Assembly (NCBI GenBank): GCA_964460345.1
Contig: CAYWRO010000004.1
Coordinates: 38,700-102,699, forward strand
Source of the DNA: CAYWRO01 sp964460345
Lineage (GTDB): Bacteria; Planctomycetota; Phycisphaerae; Phycisphaerales; UBA1924
Reading direction: 5' to 3'
Length of the DNA: 64,000 bases
In this document: positions 15,740 to 23,755 of the stretch, in pieces
Layout of the letters: every line of letters starts with the position of its first letter
How positions within the stretch are numbered: the stretch's first letter is position 1
The notes under the pieces: model-generated
The model's input: the letters and a program-made list of their open reading frames with translations, nothing else
Databases searched by the model: none
Told to the model about the DNA's origin: nothing
Translations under genes and position numbers: made by a program

Positions 15740-18514
15740 ATGGCTTCCATGACCTACGACGGGCAGTCCTTCATGCTCGACGGGCGCCGGATCTGGATCG
15801 TCTCCGGTTCGATTCCCTACGCCCGCATTCCGCGCCAGGAGTGGGCCGACCGCATCCACGCTGCCAAACTCGCGGGCCTCAACACAATCGAGACAAGCGT
15901 CGTCTGGGCGCGCCACGAACCCGTTCCGGGGCAGTTTGATTTCGAAGGTGACAATGACCTGCGTCACTTTGTGGAACTGGTCAAGGAGGCGGGGCTCTAC
16001 TGCATCCTGCGCCCCGGCCCATACATCGGCCAGGGCTTCGACTTCGGTGGCCTGCCGCCGTGGCTCTCGCAGATCAACGACATCCAGTACCGTACAACGA
16101 ACCAGGCGTTCCTTGAAGCCACGAGCCGCTACGTCACGGAAGTCGCCCGCCAGGTCCGCGACCTGCAGGTCACAAGCCCTGGTGAAGGCGGACCGATTCT
16201 GCTGATTCAGTCCGAGTCCGGCTGGACGTGCGGCGATGATGAACTCGGCCAGGCCTACCTGGGCGAGATCGATCGCTACCTGCGCGAGGCCGGCTTCACC
16301 GTGCCCACCATCAACGCCAACGACTTGTGGCAGAGCGCCGAGGGCGAGATTGACTGCTGGCGCGGCTTCGATGACCTGCTGGCCCACCTCCGTCAGCTCG
16401 GCGCCGTGCATCCGGACCGCCCGCGTCTGCTCATTGAGTTCTCGCTCGGCGAGATCGACATCTGGGGGCGCCCGCTTCAGCGAAACCGCACGCCGGCGAT
16501 GATCATGCGCCGGCTCACCGAGGCCCTCGCCGCGGGCGCCCAGTTCAATGTCATGCCGTTCTGCGGCGGCACGTATTTCGGCTTCAGCGCCGGCCGGACA
16601 TTGGACGGGGCGCTGGGGGACGGCTTCCTGACGACGTCAGCCGACGGCGGGTCGCCGATCAACGAGTGCGGCGCCGCCACGCCCGCCTTTCACGCTGTCC
16701 GACGCATCGCCACCTTTGCGTCGACCTTCTCCAGGCTGCTGGCCAACGTCGACACCAAGCGCCCGAGCGTCGCGCTCGCTCCTGGCAGTGCGCCCGGCTC
16801 TCTCTCCGTCGTGCACGCCGCCGGCCCGCAGGGCAGCGTTGCCTTTATCTTCGGCGATGAAAGCGGAAAGAAGCGGAGCCAGAAGTGCGACCTGCTTCTT
16901 CCCGACGGCACATCGCTGCCCGTCGACATCGGCTCCTCCCCTGTCGGCTGGTGCCTCTTCGATACGCGCCTGACCGCGCGAGCGCACCTGGATTTCTGCA
17001 ATCTCAGCGTCTTCGGATTCGAAGGACAGACCCTCGTCTGCTTCGGCGCGCCGGGATCCACAGGATACCTCTCCATCAACGATTCCATGCTCGAGATCGA
17101 GGTGCCCCGCGGCAAGACGCCCGTCGTCGCGCGCCACGAGGGCACAACCGTCGTCGTGGTCAACGACGATCAGGTCGCGTCGACTTGGTTCACCGGCAAG
17201 GGTGTTCTCGTCGGTGTCTCGGGCATCACGCGCGACGGCGCCCCCGTCTTCGAATCAGGCGCCAAGCAGGCCACACAAATCGAGGATGACGGCACGACCC
17301 GCACCATCAAGCCGAACGCGTCGGGCACGAGCCACAAGCGCGGCGGCCGGCTGAATCTAACCAACTGGACGCGCGCTGGCATGACCGCCTACACGGACGG
17401 CTCCATTGCCCGCTTCGCGAGCATCGGAGGTCCGGCCGACTTGATGAAGCTCGGCGCGCCGTACGGATACGGGTGGTACCGCGTCAGCTTCCAGTCCTCG
17501 CGCCCGCACAAGCCGCACGTGATGCTGCCGAACGCCGCTGACCGTCTGCAACTCTGGCACAACAGCCAGTTCGCCGGCGTCATCGGCGCCGGGCCGGCCG
17601 CGGCGACCGAGACGGTTCTGCAACTGAACAAGGGCGAACACACCATTGTCGCCCTGGCCGAGATCTTCGGCCGATGGAGCGACGGCCCCGACCTCGGCGG
17701 CAAGCATGGCTGGTGCGGACACGCCTGGGCCGTTTCCGGATTCCGCATGGGCAAGGCGAAGATCGAGGAGGGCAAGCTCATCGAGCCGCTCTCGTTCCGA
17801 ACCCCGCTCTGGCGGCTTCACCGCGGCGACGTAACCAGCCCTGAGCGCCTCACCTGGACCTTCACACACCGCAAAAAGTCGCCGCTCATCATCGACCTCT
17901 CCGCCATGACCCTTCGCGGCCTCGTGATCCTCAACGATGTGCCGATCCACTACTTCGACCGCGGCGCGGGCGGCCGGCTCATGCTCGATCAGGATCAGTT
18001 GAACCGGGGCAAGAACGTGCTCCAGATCGCCTTGATCGGCGGCTCCACCGCCGAGCACGCAGCGGAACTCACCAAGGCCGCCAACTTCTATGAGGGCGTC
18101 GAGTGCCTGACCGAGGAGGCCCAGTGGGCCTTCGCCAAGTGGGAGGAACCCGGCGCAAACGCTTTCGAGCCCGTCCAGAAGAAGGACATGACCGGTTCCG
18201 GACGCGGGGCGGGACCGACCTGGTGGCGCGGCACCTTCACGCCGGACGATTCCGGCCGCGGCGTGCTCCTCGAAGCCGCCGGCATGAGCAAGGGGCAGAT
18301 CTACATCAACGGCCGGCACCTTGGCCGCTACTTCGTCGCCGCTCCCGCGGCTCGAGGCATGACGCCCGTCGGCCCGCAGACGCACTACCACATCCCCGCC
18401 TCCTGGCTCAAGCCTGACGAGCCCAACGAACTGTTGCTCTTCGATGAGCACGGCGGCAACCCGAGCCGCTGCAAGCTTGCGTATGAGAACGGTGGGTCGC
18501 CGACCAGGGGGTAG
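15740..18514 (+). CDS. GH35-like beta-galactosidase family protein
   Basis: A 924-residue glycosidase. The N-terminal part shows the GH35 pattern: DGRRIWIVSGSIPYARIPRQEW at the start of the barrel, AGLNTIETSVVWARHEP, FDFEGDNDL, and YCILRPGPYI. The expected nucleophile is E233 in LLIEFSLGEIDIWG. The usual acid/base motif QxENEY is replaced by LIQSESGW (E159), so the second carboxylate is atypical. The C-terminal 300 residues are beta-sandwich regions with jelly-roll signatures (GQIYINGRHLGRYF), as in GH35 enzymes. No clear signal peptide is seen, so it may act in the cytoplasm. ATG 15740 has GAGGAG 11 nt upstream; GTG 15728 is in frame. The HD hydrolase gene starts 4 bp after its stop. Confidence 0.85.
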   Translation: MASMTYDGQSFMLDGRRIWIVSGSIPYARIPRQEWADRIHAAKLAGLNTIETSVVWARHEPVPGQFDFEGDNDLRHFVELVKEAGLYCILRPGPYIGQGFDFGGLPPWLSQINDIQYRTTNQAFLEATSRYVTEVARQVRDLQVTSPGEGGPILLIQSESGWTCGDDELGQAYLGEIDRYLREAGFTVPTINANDLWQSAEGEIDCWRGFDDLLAHLRQLGAVHPDRPRLLIEFSLGEIDIWGRPLQRNRTPAMIMRRLTEALAAGAQFNVMPFCGGTYFGFSAGRTLDGALGDGFLTTSADGGSPINECGAATPAFHAVRRIATFASTFSRLLANVDTKRPSVALAPGSAPGSLSVVHAAGPQGSVAFIFGDESGKKRSQKCDLLLPDGTSLPVDIGSSPVGWCLFDTRLTARAHLDFCNLSVFGFEGQTLVCFGAPGSTGYLSINDSMLEIEVPRGKTPVVARHEGTTVVVVNDDQVASTWFTGKGVLVGVSGITRDGAPVFESGAKQATQIEDDGTTRTIKPNASGTSHKRGGRLNLTNWTRAGMTAYTDGSIARFASIGGPADLMKLGAPYGYGWYRVSFQSSRPHKPHVMLPNAADRLQLWHNSQFAGVIGAGPAAATETVLQLNKGEHTIVALAEIFGRWSDGPDLGGKHGWCGHAWAVSGFRMGKAKIEEGKLIEPLSFRTPLWRLHRGDVTSPERLTWTFTHRKKSPLIIDLSAMTLRGLVILNDVPIHYFDRGAGGRLMLDQDQLNRGKNVLQIALIGGSTAEHAAELTKAANFYEGVECLTEEAQWAFAKWEEPGANAFEPVQKKDMTGSGRGAGPTWWRGTFTPDDSGRGVLLEAAGMSKGQIYINGRHLGRYFVAAPAARGMTPVGPQTHYHIPASWLKPDEPNELLLFDEHGGNPSRCKLAYENGGSPTRG

Positions 18515-18518
18515 CCTG

Positions 18519-19079
18519 ATGCAAGCGCCAGGAGCGGAATCGCCGCGGCGGATCTGGCTCGCCGCCGCCAGCATGGCGGCTCGCGCGCATCAGGGGCAGT
18601 TGCGCAAGGACGGCCGGACGCCGTACGTGGCGCACGTCTACCGCGTCACACTGATCGTGCGCGATCTGTTCGGCTGCGATGACGAGGCAGCCCTCGCTGC
18701 TGCTCTGCTGCACGACATCATCGAAGACACGGCCAGCGATTACGACGACATTGCCGAGGCCTTTGGGACCAACGTCGCCGACCTCGTCGCAGCTCTGACC
18801 AAGAACATGGCGCTCCCGGAAGACGTCCGCGAGCGCGAGTATGACGACCGTCTCGCCCGCGCGGACTGGCGGGCGCGCCTCATCAAACTCGCGGATGTGT
18901 ACGACAACCTGATGGACCAGGAACGTCGAACCGGCGAGGCACCCGAGACGCTCGCCAGGCCGATCAACAAAGCCGAGCGGGCCCTCAAGCTCGCCGCTCG
19001 CGACCGGGCGTCACACCCGGAGTCGGCGCGAGCGGCGGAACTCCTCCGGGCGCTATTGGCACGCCTGAGCGGCTCCTGA
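18519..19079 (+). CDS. HD-domain hydrolase related to (p)ppGpp hydrolases
   Basis: A 186-residue protein matching the single-domain SpoT/Mesh1 type of HD phosphohydrolase. The metal and catalytic residues are in order: H39 (YVAHVYRV), H65-D66 (LLHDIIEDT, with E69-D70), and D126 with N130 (IKLADVYDN). Such enzymes remove pyrophosphate from (p)ppGpp or hydrolyse NADPH. No synthetase, TGS or ACT domain is present, so a stand-alone hydrolase is likely. It starts at ATG 18519 with AGGGGG seven bases before, four bases after the stop of the GH35-like gene, and is presumably translated with it. The physiological substrate is inference from motif similarity. Confidence 0.8.
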   Translation: MQAPGAESPRRIWLAAASMAARAHQGQLRKDGRTPYVAHVYRVTLIVRDLFGCDDEAALAAALLHDIIEDTASDYDDIAEAFGTNVADLVAALTKNMALPEDVREREYDDRLARADWRARLIKLADVYDNLMDQERRTGEAPETLARPINKAERALKLAARDRASHPESARAAELLRALLARLSGS

Positions 19080-19086
19080 CGCGCAC

Positions 19087-20619
19087 TTACCGTCGCTTCT
19101 TGCGGCTCTTGAACTTCTTCTTCTGGCTCGTTCCGCCCTTGCGGCGCAACCCGGGAAGCCCCTGCACGCCCGGGAGCATGGCATCCATGCCGCCGGCCGC
19201 GGAGAGTTCCTTTACGGCCCGCACCTTCGCGCCCGCGCTCATGCTGGCCATCTGCTGGGCGAGCTTGCTCACGGTCGTGAACTGGCGAGAGAGCTGGCTC
19301 ACCTCATTCGAGCTTGTGCCCGAGCCCGTTGCGATGCGCCGCCGCCGCGAGTTGTCGAGCGTCGAAGGCTTTTTGCGCTCCTGCGGCGTCATGGAGCTGA
19401 CGATCGCCTCGACGCGATCGAGCTGCTTGTCGTCGATGTGGACGTCCTTCATCGCCGAGCCGACGCCCGGCAGCAGACCGAGAAGCTGCTTCATCGGCCC
19501 CATCCGCCGCAGCGTGCGAAGCTGCTTGAGGAAGTCGTCCATCGTCATCTCGCCCTTGGCGATCTTGGCTTCGATCTGGGCGGCTTCCTCTTCGCTGACC
19601 TGCTCGCGCGCCTTCTCGACGAGGGAGACGACGTCGCCCATGCCGAGAATCCGCCCCGCCATGCGCTCGGCGTGAAACTCCTCGAGGGCGTCGTACTTCT
19701 CCCCGACGCCGACGAAGCGGATCGGCGCGCCCGTAACGTGCCGGATCGAGATCGCCGCCCCGCCGCGGGTGTCGGAGTCGAACTTCGTGAGGATCACGCC
19801 GTCGACTTCGAGCCGCTCGTGGAAGGCCTTGGCGCTGTTCACCGCGTCCTGCCCCGTCATCGCGTCGACGACAAGGAAGATCTGGTGCGGCTGCACGGCC
19901 CTGTTGACCTGGCTCAGTTCCCCCATCAACTCGTCGTTGACGTGCAGTCGCCCGGCCGTATCAAGAATGACCGTGTCAATCCCCTGCTTGCGGGCCTGCT
20001 CGACCGCGCGACGGCAGACCTGCACCGCGACGCCGACGGCCTTGCCGTACTCGGCAGTTTTGTCCGGCTCCGCGTAGAAGTGCACCTGCGCCCCGCCGGG
20101 CAGTTCCGCCTTCACGCTGTCGGCCACGATCTGGAGCTGGTCCACCGCCGCGGGCCGCTGCAAATCCGCGGCGACCAGCATCACGCTCCGCCCACGCTTC
20201 TTCAGGTACCCCGCCAGCTTCCCGCACGTCGTCGTCTTCCCGCTCCCCTGCAGGCCGCACATCATGATGACCGTCGGCCCGGGCGAGACCTGCATGATCC
20301 CCGGGTGCCCCCCCTCCCCGGCCTCCTCCATGAACTCGCCCTCGTCCCGCGGCGTGCCGCCGAGCAATTCCACGAGCCGGTCATGGACAATCGCGATCAT
20401 CTCCTGGCCCGGCTTGAGGCTCTTGCTCACCTCGCGGCCGATCGCGTCCTCCACCACCTGCTCGCAGAAGGCGTCCACCACATCCAGGTGAACGTCCGCC
20501 TCCAGCAGTGCGGTCCGCACATCCTCCATCGCTTCGCGGACGTTGCCCTCGCTGATCGTCCCCTTGCCGGAGAGCTTGCGAAAGACGTTGGAGAAGCCGT
20601 CGCTGAGTCGTTCGAACAT
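19087..20619 (-). CDS. ffh: Signal recognition particle GTPase
   Basis: A 510-residue Ffh protein, which binds signal sequences and the SRP RNA and delivers ribosomes to FtsY. It has the N domain (1-90), then the G domain with P-loop GLQGSGKTT (122-130), DTAGR, and TKFDSDTRGGA. The methionine-rich M domain follows, with the SGTSSNEV RNA-binding segment (SGSG-like). The C-terminus is very basic (KKKFKSRKKRR), and an acidic insert (EFMEEAGEGG) lies between the N and G domains. The ATG at 20619 is directly ahead of the conserved N domain. It converges with the HD gene. A TATACT-like element at 20752-20757 on this strand could be its -10, though no good -35 is seen. The SRP RNA gene was not found in the window. 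Confidence 0.96.
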   Translation of the reverse strand: MFERLSDGFSNVFRKLSGKGTISEGNVREAMEDVRTALLEADVHLDVVDAFCEQVVEDAIGREVSKSLKPGQEMIAIVHDRLVELLGGTPRDEGEFMEEAGEGGHPGIMQVSPGPTVIMMCGLQGSGKTTTCGKLAGYLKKRGRSVMLVAADLQRPAAVDQLQIVADSVKAELPGGAQVHFYAEPDKTAEYGKAVGVAVQVCRRAVEQARKQGIDTVILDTAGRLHVNDELMGELSQVNRAVQPHQIFLVVDAMTGQDAVNSAKAFHERLEVDGVILTKFDSDTRGGAAISIRHVTGAPIRFVGVGEKYDALEEFHAERMAGRILGMGDVVSLVEKAREQVSEEEAAQIEAKIAKGEMTMDDFLKQLRTLRRMGPMKQLLGLLPGVGSAMKDVHIDDKQLDRVEAIVSSMTPQERKKPSTLDNSRRRRIATGSGTSSNEVSQLSRQFTTVSKLAQQMASMSAGAKVRAVKELSAAGGMDAMLPGVQGLPGLRRKGGTSQKKKFKSRKKRR

Positions 20620-20791
20620 ACCTTTGTGCGTCCTTCCGTTGCTGCGCGGGCGCTTCCCCGCCCCGCGCTCACCATCTCCCCACCAATTCGCGCACCATCT
20701 GCGCGCGAAGGGGGCCGCTCTACTTCATTGGGGCTGTGACCGCAGCCGGCAAGTATAGGGTGCGCAACGACAGGGGCGGCGCGTGCCCGCG

Positions 20792-22012
20792 TCACTGCGC
20801 CAGCGCGGGCTCACGCTTCGCTCGGCCAGCCAGATCGTCGGCCATCTCCTCGAGTCGCCTCCCGATGACCGGCTCAACCTCAAGGACCGAGCCGTGGCGG
20901 TGGCCGGTGGGGAAGCTCATCAGCGGCGTGACGTCTTCCCACTGCCGCAGATCGGCCGAGCGGATCGCGCCGTAGTTGCGACGCGTGTACTCGTCGAAGT
21001 AGACAATCGTCATGCCGTCAATCTCGATGGCGCTCGGGCCTTCGCACATCTCGGTCGTCAGCGCTCCAGACGGCGGCGCATCCTTCGCCTCCCACCACGC
21101 CATGCGAACCTGCTTCTTCTCCGGGTAGCGCAGTTCATCCTTGAAGAACAGCACCGGAATGCCGTCCTCTCCTGCCGCATCGGCAGGAACCTTCTTCCCA
21201 CCCGGCGACCAGAGATAGAAGTCGGCATCGATCACGGGATAGCCGGGATCAAAGAACAGCTCTGCCGGAGAGAAGGTCTCAAAGTCCGCCGTGCGACGGG
21301 CATACAGCCGGTGATTGTGCCGCGTCAGCTTCGCCGTCTCCTCAAAGCGTCCCTTGACGGCACACGACCAGACAATCAGCCACGGCCCGCCTCCCGCTTC
21401 TTCCCGCACCGGCCACCATCGCCCCTCGGGGTCGTGCACGAGCGCCGGCGCCCAGCAGTAGTCGACCGTCCACTCCGGCGGCGTCATCCGCAGCATGCGC
21501 ACATCGCGCCACGTCAGCAGGTCATCCGACTGCGCATACCCGATGCTTGACCGCGACCCCCGCTGCCACGTCCACACGAGGTGGAAGGTCCCGTCCGGCC
21601 CGTGGGCGAGGCACGGATCGCGCATGCCCCGTGCCCCCGATGTCCACCACCAGCCGCCCTCGTTCAGTTCGCGCATCTCAACATCGTTGTTGGCGACCGG
21701 CTCCAGCAGCGGCGTCCGGCTGACGTTCCGCCAGGTGAACCCGTCACGGCTCACGGCCAGAAAGAGCCCATACCCATCGGAACGGTCCCGGAAGGATGTA
21801 AAGACGTAGTACGGAGCCTCCTCCGCCGCCACTGCCGCGTGGAGCGCAGCATCACTCTCCTCCGCACGCCGCACCAACGCCTCCCGCTGCCCGAGCCGCT
21901 CGCGCGACACTGCTCTGTCAGGATCACTCTCGCACCCTCCGACGCCGATTGCAGTCATCGCAAGCGCCATCGCTGCCCATCGCTTCAGATCTCCGCCTCG
22001 AACGTATCTCAT
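20792..22012 (-). CDS. Lipoprotein glycosidase, five-bladed propeller (GH43-like)
   Basis: A 406-residue protein with a lipoprotein signal (AIGVGGC, Cys27). The body repeats the blade pattern of five-bladed beta-propeller glycosidases: YYVFTSFRDRSDGYGLFLAVSRDG, then GMRDPCLAHGPDGTFHLVW, an acidic DADFYLW, and EGPSAIEIDGMTIVYFDEY. The RDP and EGPSA motifs are those seen in GH43 and related families, where two or three acidic residues carry out hydrolysis of arabinan- or xylan-like glycans. The exact family and substrate cannot be decided. It is probably attached to a membrane and faces the periplasm or outside. It lies upstream of ffh on the same strand, with 172 bp between, so it may be a separate unit. 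Confidence 0.75.
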   Translation of the reverse strand: MRYVRGGDLKRWAAMALAMTAIGVGGCESDPDRAVSRERLGQREALVRRAEESDAALHAAVAAEEAPYYVFTSFRDRSDGYGLFLAVSRDGFTWRNVSRTPLLEPVANNDVEMRELNEGGWWWTSGARGMRDPCLAHGPDGTFHLVWTWQRGSRSSIGYAQSDDLLTWRDVRMLRMTPPEWTVDYCWAPALVHDPEGRWWPVREEAGGGPWLIVWSCAVKGRFEETAKLTRHNHRLYARRTADFETFSPAELFFDPGYPVIDADFYLWSPGGKKVPADAAGEDGIPVLFFKDELRYPEKKQVRMAWWEAKDAPPSGALTTEMCEGPSAIEIDGMTIVYFDEYTRRNYGAIRSADLRQWEDVTPLMSFPTGHRHGSVLEVEPVIGRRLEEMADDLAGRAKREPALAQ

Positions 22013-22147
22013 CGCGTCCCCTCAGGTGTATCCAGTCTCGAGCCAGGCGCCAGCAACGCACCAAGCCAGACCAGGCGCCCCTCGCAAACCTTTGCTCCCT
22101 CAGCATCGAACCCAACTCGCCTGTGAACGGGGCAGCACGACACCAGC

Positions 22148-22873
22148 TCAGAGCAATGCGAGTCGGCCCTTGTCGTCAACAAAGTAGATCTCCTCGTGTT
22201 TAAATCCCCACTGCCCTGGGGGATTGCCGTCGGCCGCCCGCTTGCGAATATGCGGCTCAAACGTGAACAGCCCAACATCCTCAAGTCGTCGGTGATTCCC
22301 ATGCTCGATGTAAATCCGATCGGTGAGCTGACGCACAATCGAGTGCCCGAAGTTGCCGCGGAAGTCGAGGCACTCATAGCCGCGCTGCCGTATCCATGTG
22401 TCGGCAAAGGAGTACAACTCGTCGAAACTGGTCGACGGCTGCGCAAACAACCTCACAGCTTCGTGGGCCTCGATGATGAGGCGCAAGCCGCTCCTTAGCG
22501 CTTCATCCGTCGGATCATCCGTGCACACGCCATTCTCTACCGCAAACGAGCGGGCGCAATCACCCCAGCAGCCGTCAAACTCAGGGCTGAGGTCAACGGT
22601 GACGAAGTTGGCATCGCCCAGCGGCTCATCGTCGGGTACATAGTCCCGTCCCGAGATCGATGTGCAACTGCGTGGCCCGGCAAACACCAGCGCAGGAACG
22701 CCGTAATACCACGCACGGCTGACGCCGTGCTGCTTCAGCAACTCGGCAGCGGCCGTCGCGATCGACCGCTCCGTTGCTGTGGGCGTTATGAACCGCGGCA
22801 GTTCCGACAGCACGCGTCTGGCGATATGCTGGACGCGCTTGTGGTTGGCAAAGGCGTCTGAAGTTGCCTGCAT
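22148..22873 (-). CDS. M24-family metallopeptidase (creatinase fold)
   Basis: A 241-residue pita-bread-fold protein. The five metal ligands of M24 enzymes can be placed: Asp in VTVDLSPEF, Asp in WGDCARSF, His in GNFGHSI, Glu in FTFEPHI, and Glu in KHEEIYFV. The family includes methionine aminopeptidase and Xaa-Pro dipeptidase. The protein has the catalytic domain only, and its divergent surrounding sequence argues against being the housekeeping Map. The substrate is unknown. It begins 13 nt after the xseB stop on the same strand, with a GAGG about 11 nt before the ATG, so it is likely the last gene of that run. Confidence 0.8.
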   Translation of the reverse strand: MQATSDAFANHKRVQHIARRVLSELPRFITPTATERSIATAAAELLKQHGVSRAWYYGVPALVFAGPRSCTSISGRDYVPDDEPLGDANFVTVDLSPEFDGCWGDCARSFAVENGVCTDDPTDEALRSGLRLIIEAHEAVRLFAQPSTSFDELYSFADTWIRQRGYECLDFRGNFGHSIVRQLTDRIYIEHGNHRRLEDVGLFTFEPHIRKRAADGNPPGQWGFKHEEIYFVDDKGRLALL

Positions 22874-22886
22874 GGACAGAGTGGCC

Positions 22887-23165
22887 TCACACCTTCCGCT
22901 TCATCCGCTCCGTCAGGTCCTCCACCTTCTGCTCCGCGCGATCCAGAATCCCCCGGCAATGCCGGATCAACCCCACGCCGCGCTCGTACTCGGCCAGCGC
23001 CTCCTCAAGACCGGCCTGCCCGCTTTCGATACGCGAAATGATCTGCTCCAGGCTGGCCAGCGCCTCCTCGAAACGCAGGTTCGGATCGACCTCTCCGCTC
23101 GTCTGTCCGCTCTCCGCTGCCGGCCTGTTCTCGTTTTCCTGCATCGCACCAGCGTAGGCGCTCAT
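22887..23165 (-). CDS. xseB: Exodeoxyribonuclease VII small subunit
   Basis: A 92-residue helical protein whose core (LRFEEALASLEQIISRIESG, then LEEALAEYERGVGLIRHCR and LDRAEQKVEDL) is the XseB signature. Several copies bind one XseA to form exonuclease VII, which degrades single-stranded DNA from both ends. The ATG at 23165 was taken; a TTG six bases further upstream and an ATG at 23144 are alternatives. The first 20 residues are not conserved. It is separated from xseA by one unknown gene on the same strand, which is unusual because the two subunit genes are normally adjacent. Confidence 0.9.
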   Translation of the reverse strand: MSAYAGAMQENENRPAAESGQTSGEVDPNLRFEEALASLEQIISRIESGQAGLEEALAEYERGVGLIRHCRGILDRAEQKVEDLTERMKRKV

Positions 23166-23235
23166 CGTCAAACTCGGACTGACACCGTCCGGCAGCCCTC
23201 GTCGAGCCCGCCAGGCAGAAGCCCGACCTGCCTCG

Positions 23236-23694
23236 CTAAACGAGCGAATTACGGCGCGAACGCCACCACCTGCGCTCGCTGTACGCCATCCCGAGGAAGA
23301 TCAAATCCCCCAGGCTCAGGCCAACGTTCGCGTGCACTCGCCAGCCGCGCCAGAGGAAACCGGCCAGTTCGACAAACGCGATCGGCCCGGTTTCCTCGCA
23401 CACGCGGCCGTTCCGTTCCAGCCGCACCGGACCGACGCTCAGTTGAACACCCCAGGCACGCCGAAACAGGCGCGGCCCTGCTTCGGCCATCACGCGGTTG
23501 GTCAGCCCATCGAGCAAGCGCACTCGAAAGCCGCTCCACCCTTTACGCTCAAACCGCATTCGTTCCCCCGTGTTCAGCCGAACAAGCGCCGCGCGGCCGA
23601 AGGGTTGAAGGTCATAGCCGCCGAGCGGATCGTCATCCAACGTGAGAACGAACTGCCTTGAGAACCAGGAAACAGAACGGGCTTCCAGTACCAC
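23236..23694 (-). CDS. Hypothetical protein between xseA and xseB
   Basis: A 152-residue basic, beta-rich protein of unrecognised family (e.g. FVLTLDDDPLGGYDLQPFGRAALV, VQLSVGPVRLERNGRV). The C-terminal part ends in a hydrophobic helix-like segment and a strongly basic tail (YSERRWWRSRR). No catalytic motif is apparent. It starts at GTG 23694 with GAGGAG five bases upstream. It sits 61 bp after xseA and 70 bp before xseB, so it is probably part of the same operon. The regular strand pattern suggests a small beta-barrel or a LURP/tubby-like sheet, but that is only an impression. Confidence 0.65.
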   Translation of the reverse strand: MVLEARSVSWFSRQFVLTLDDDPLGGYDLQPFGRAALVRLNTGERMRFERKGWSGFRVRLLDGLTNRVMAEAGPRLFRRAWGVQLSVGPVRLERNGRVCEETGPIAFVELAGFLWRGWRVHANVGLSLGDLIFLGMAYSERRWWRSRRNSLV

Positions 23695-23755
23695 TGCATC
23701 TCCTCAACCCCCCATCACAACAGCAAGCAAGGCGTTTAACCCCGATTGCCATCAG

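Noticed and set aside
20752..20780. A promoter for ffh based on a TATACT element.
   Set aside because: No recognisable -35 at 16-18 bp, so it was mentioned with ffh but not listed as a promoter.
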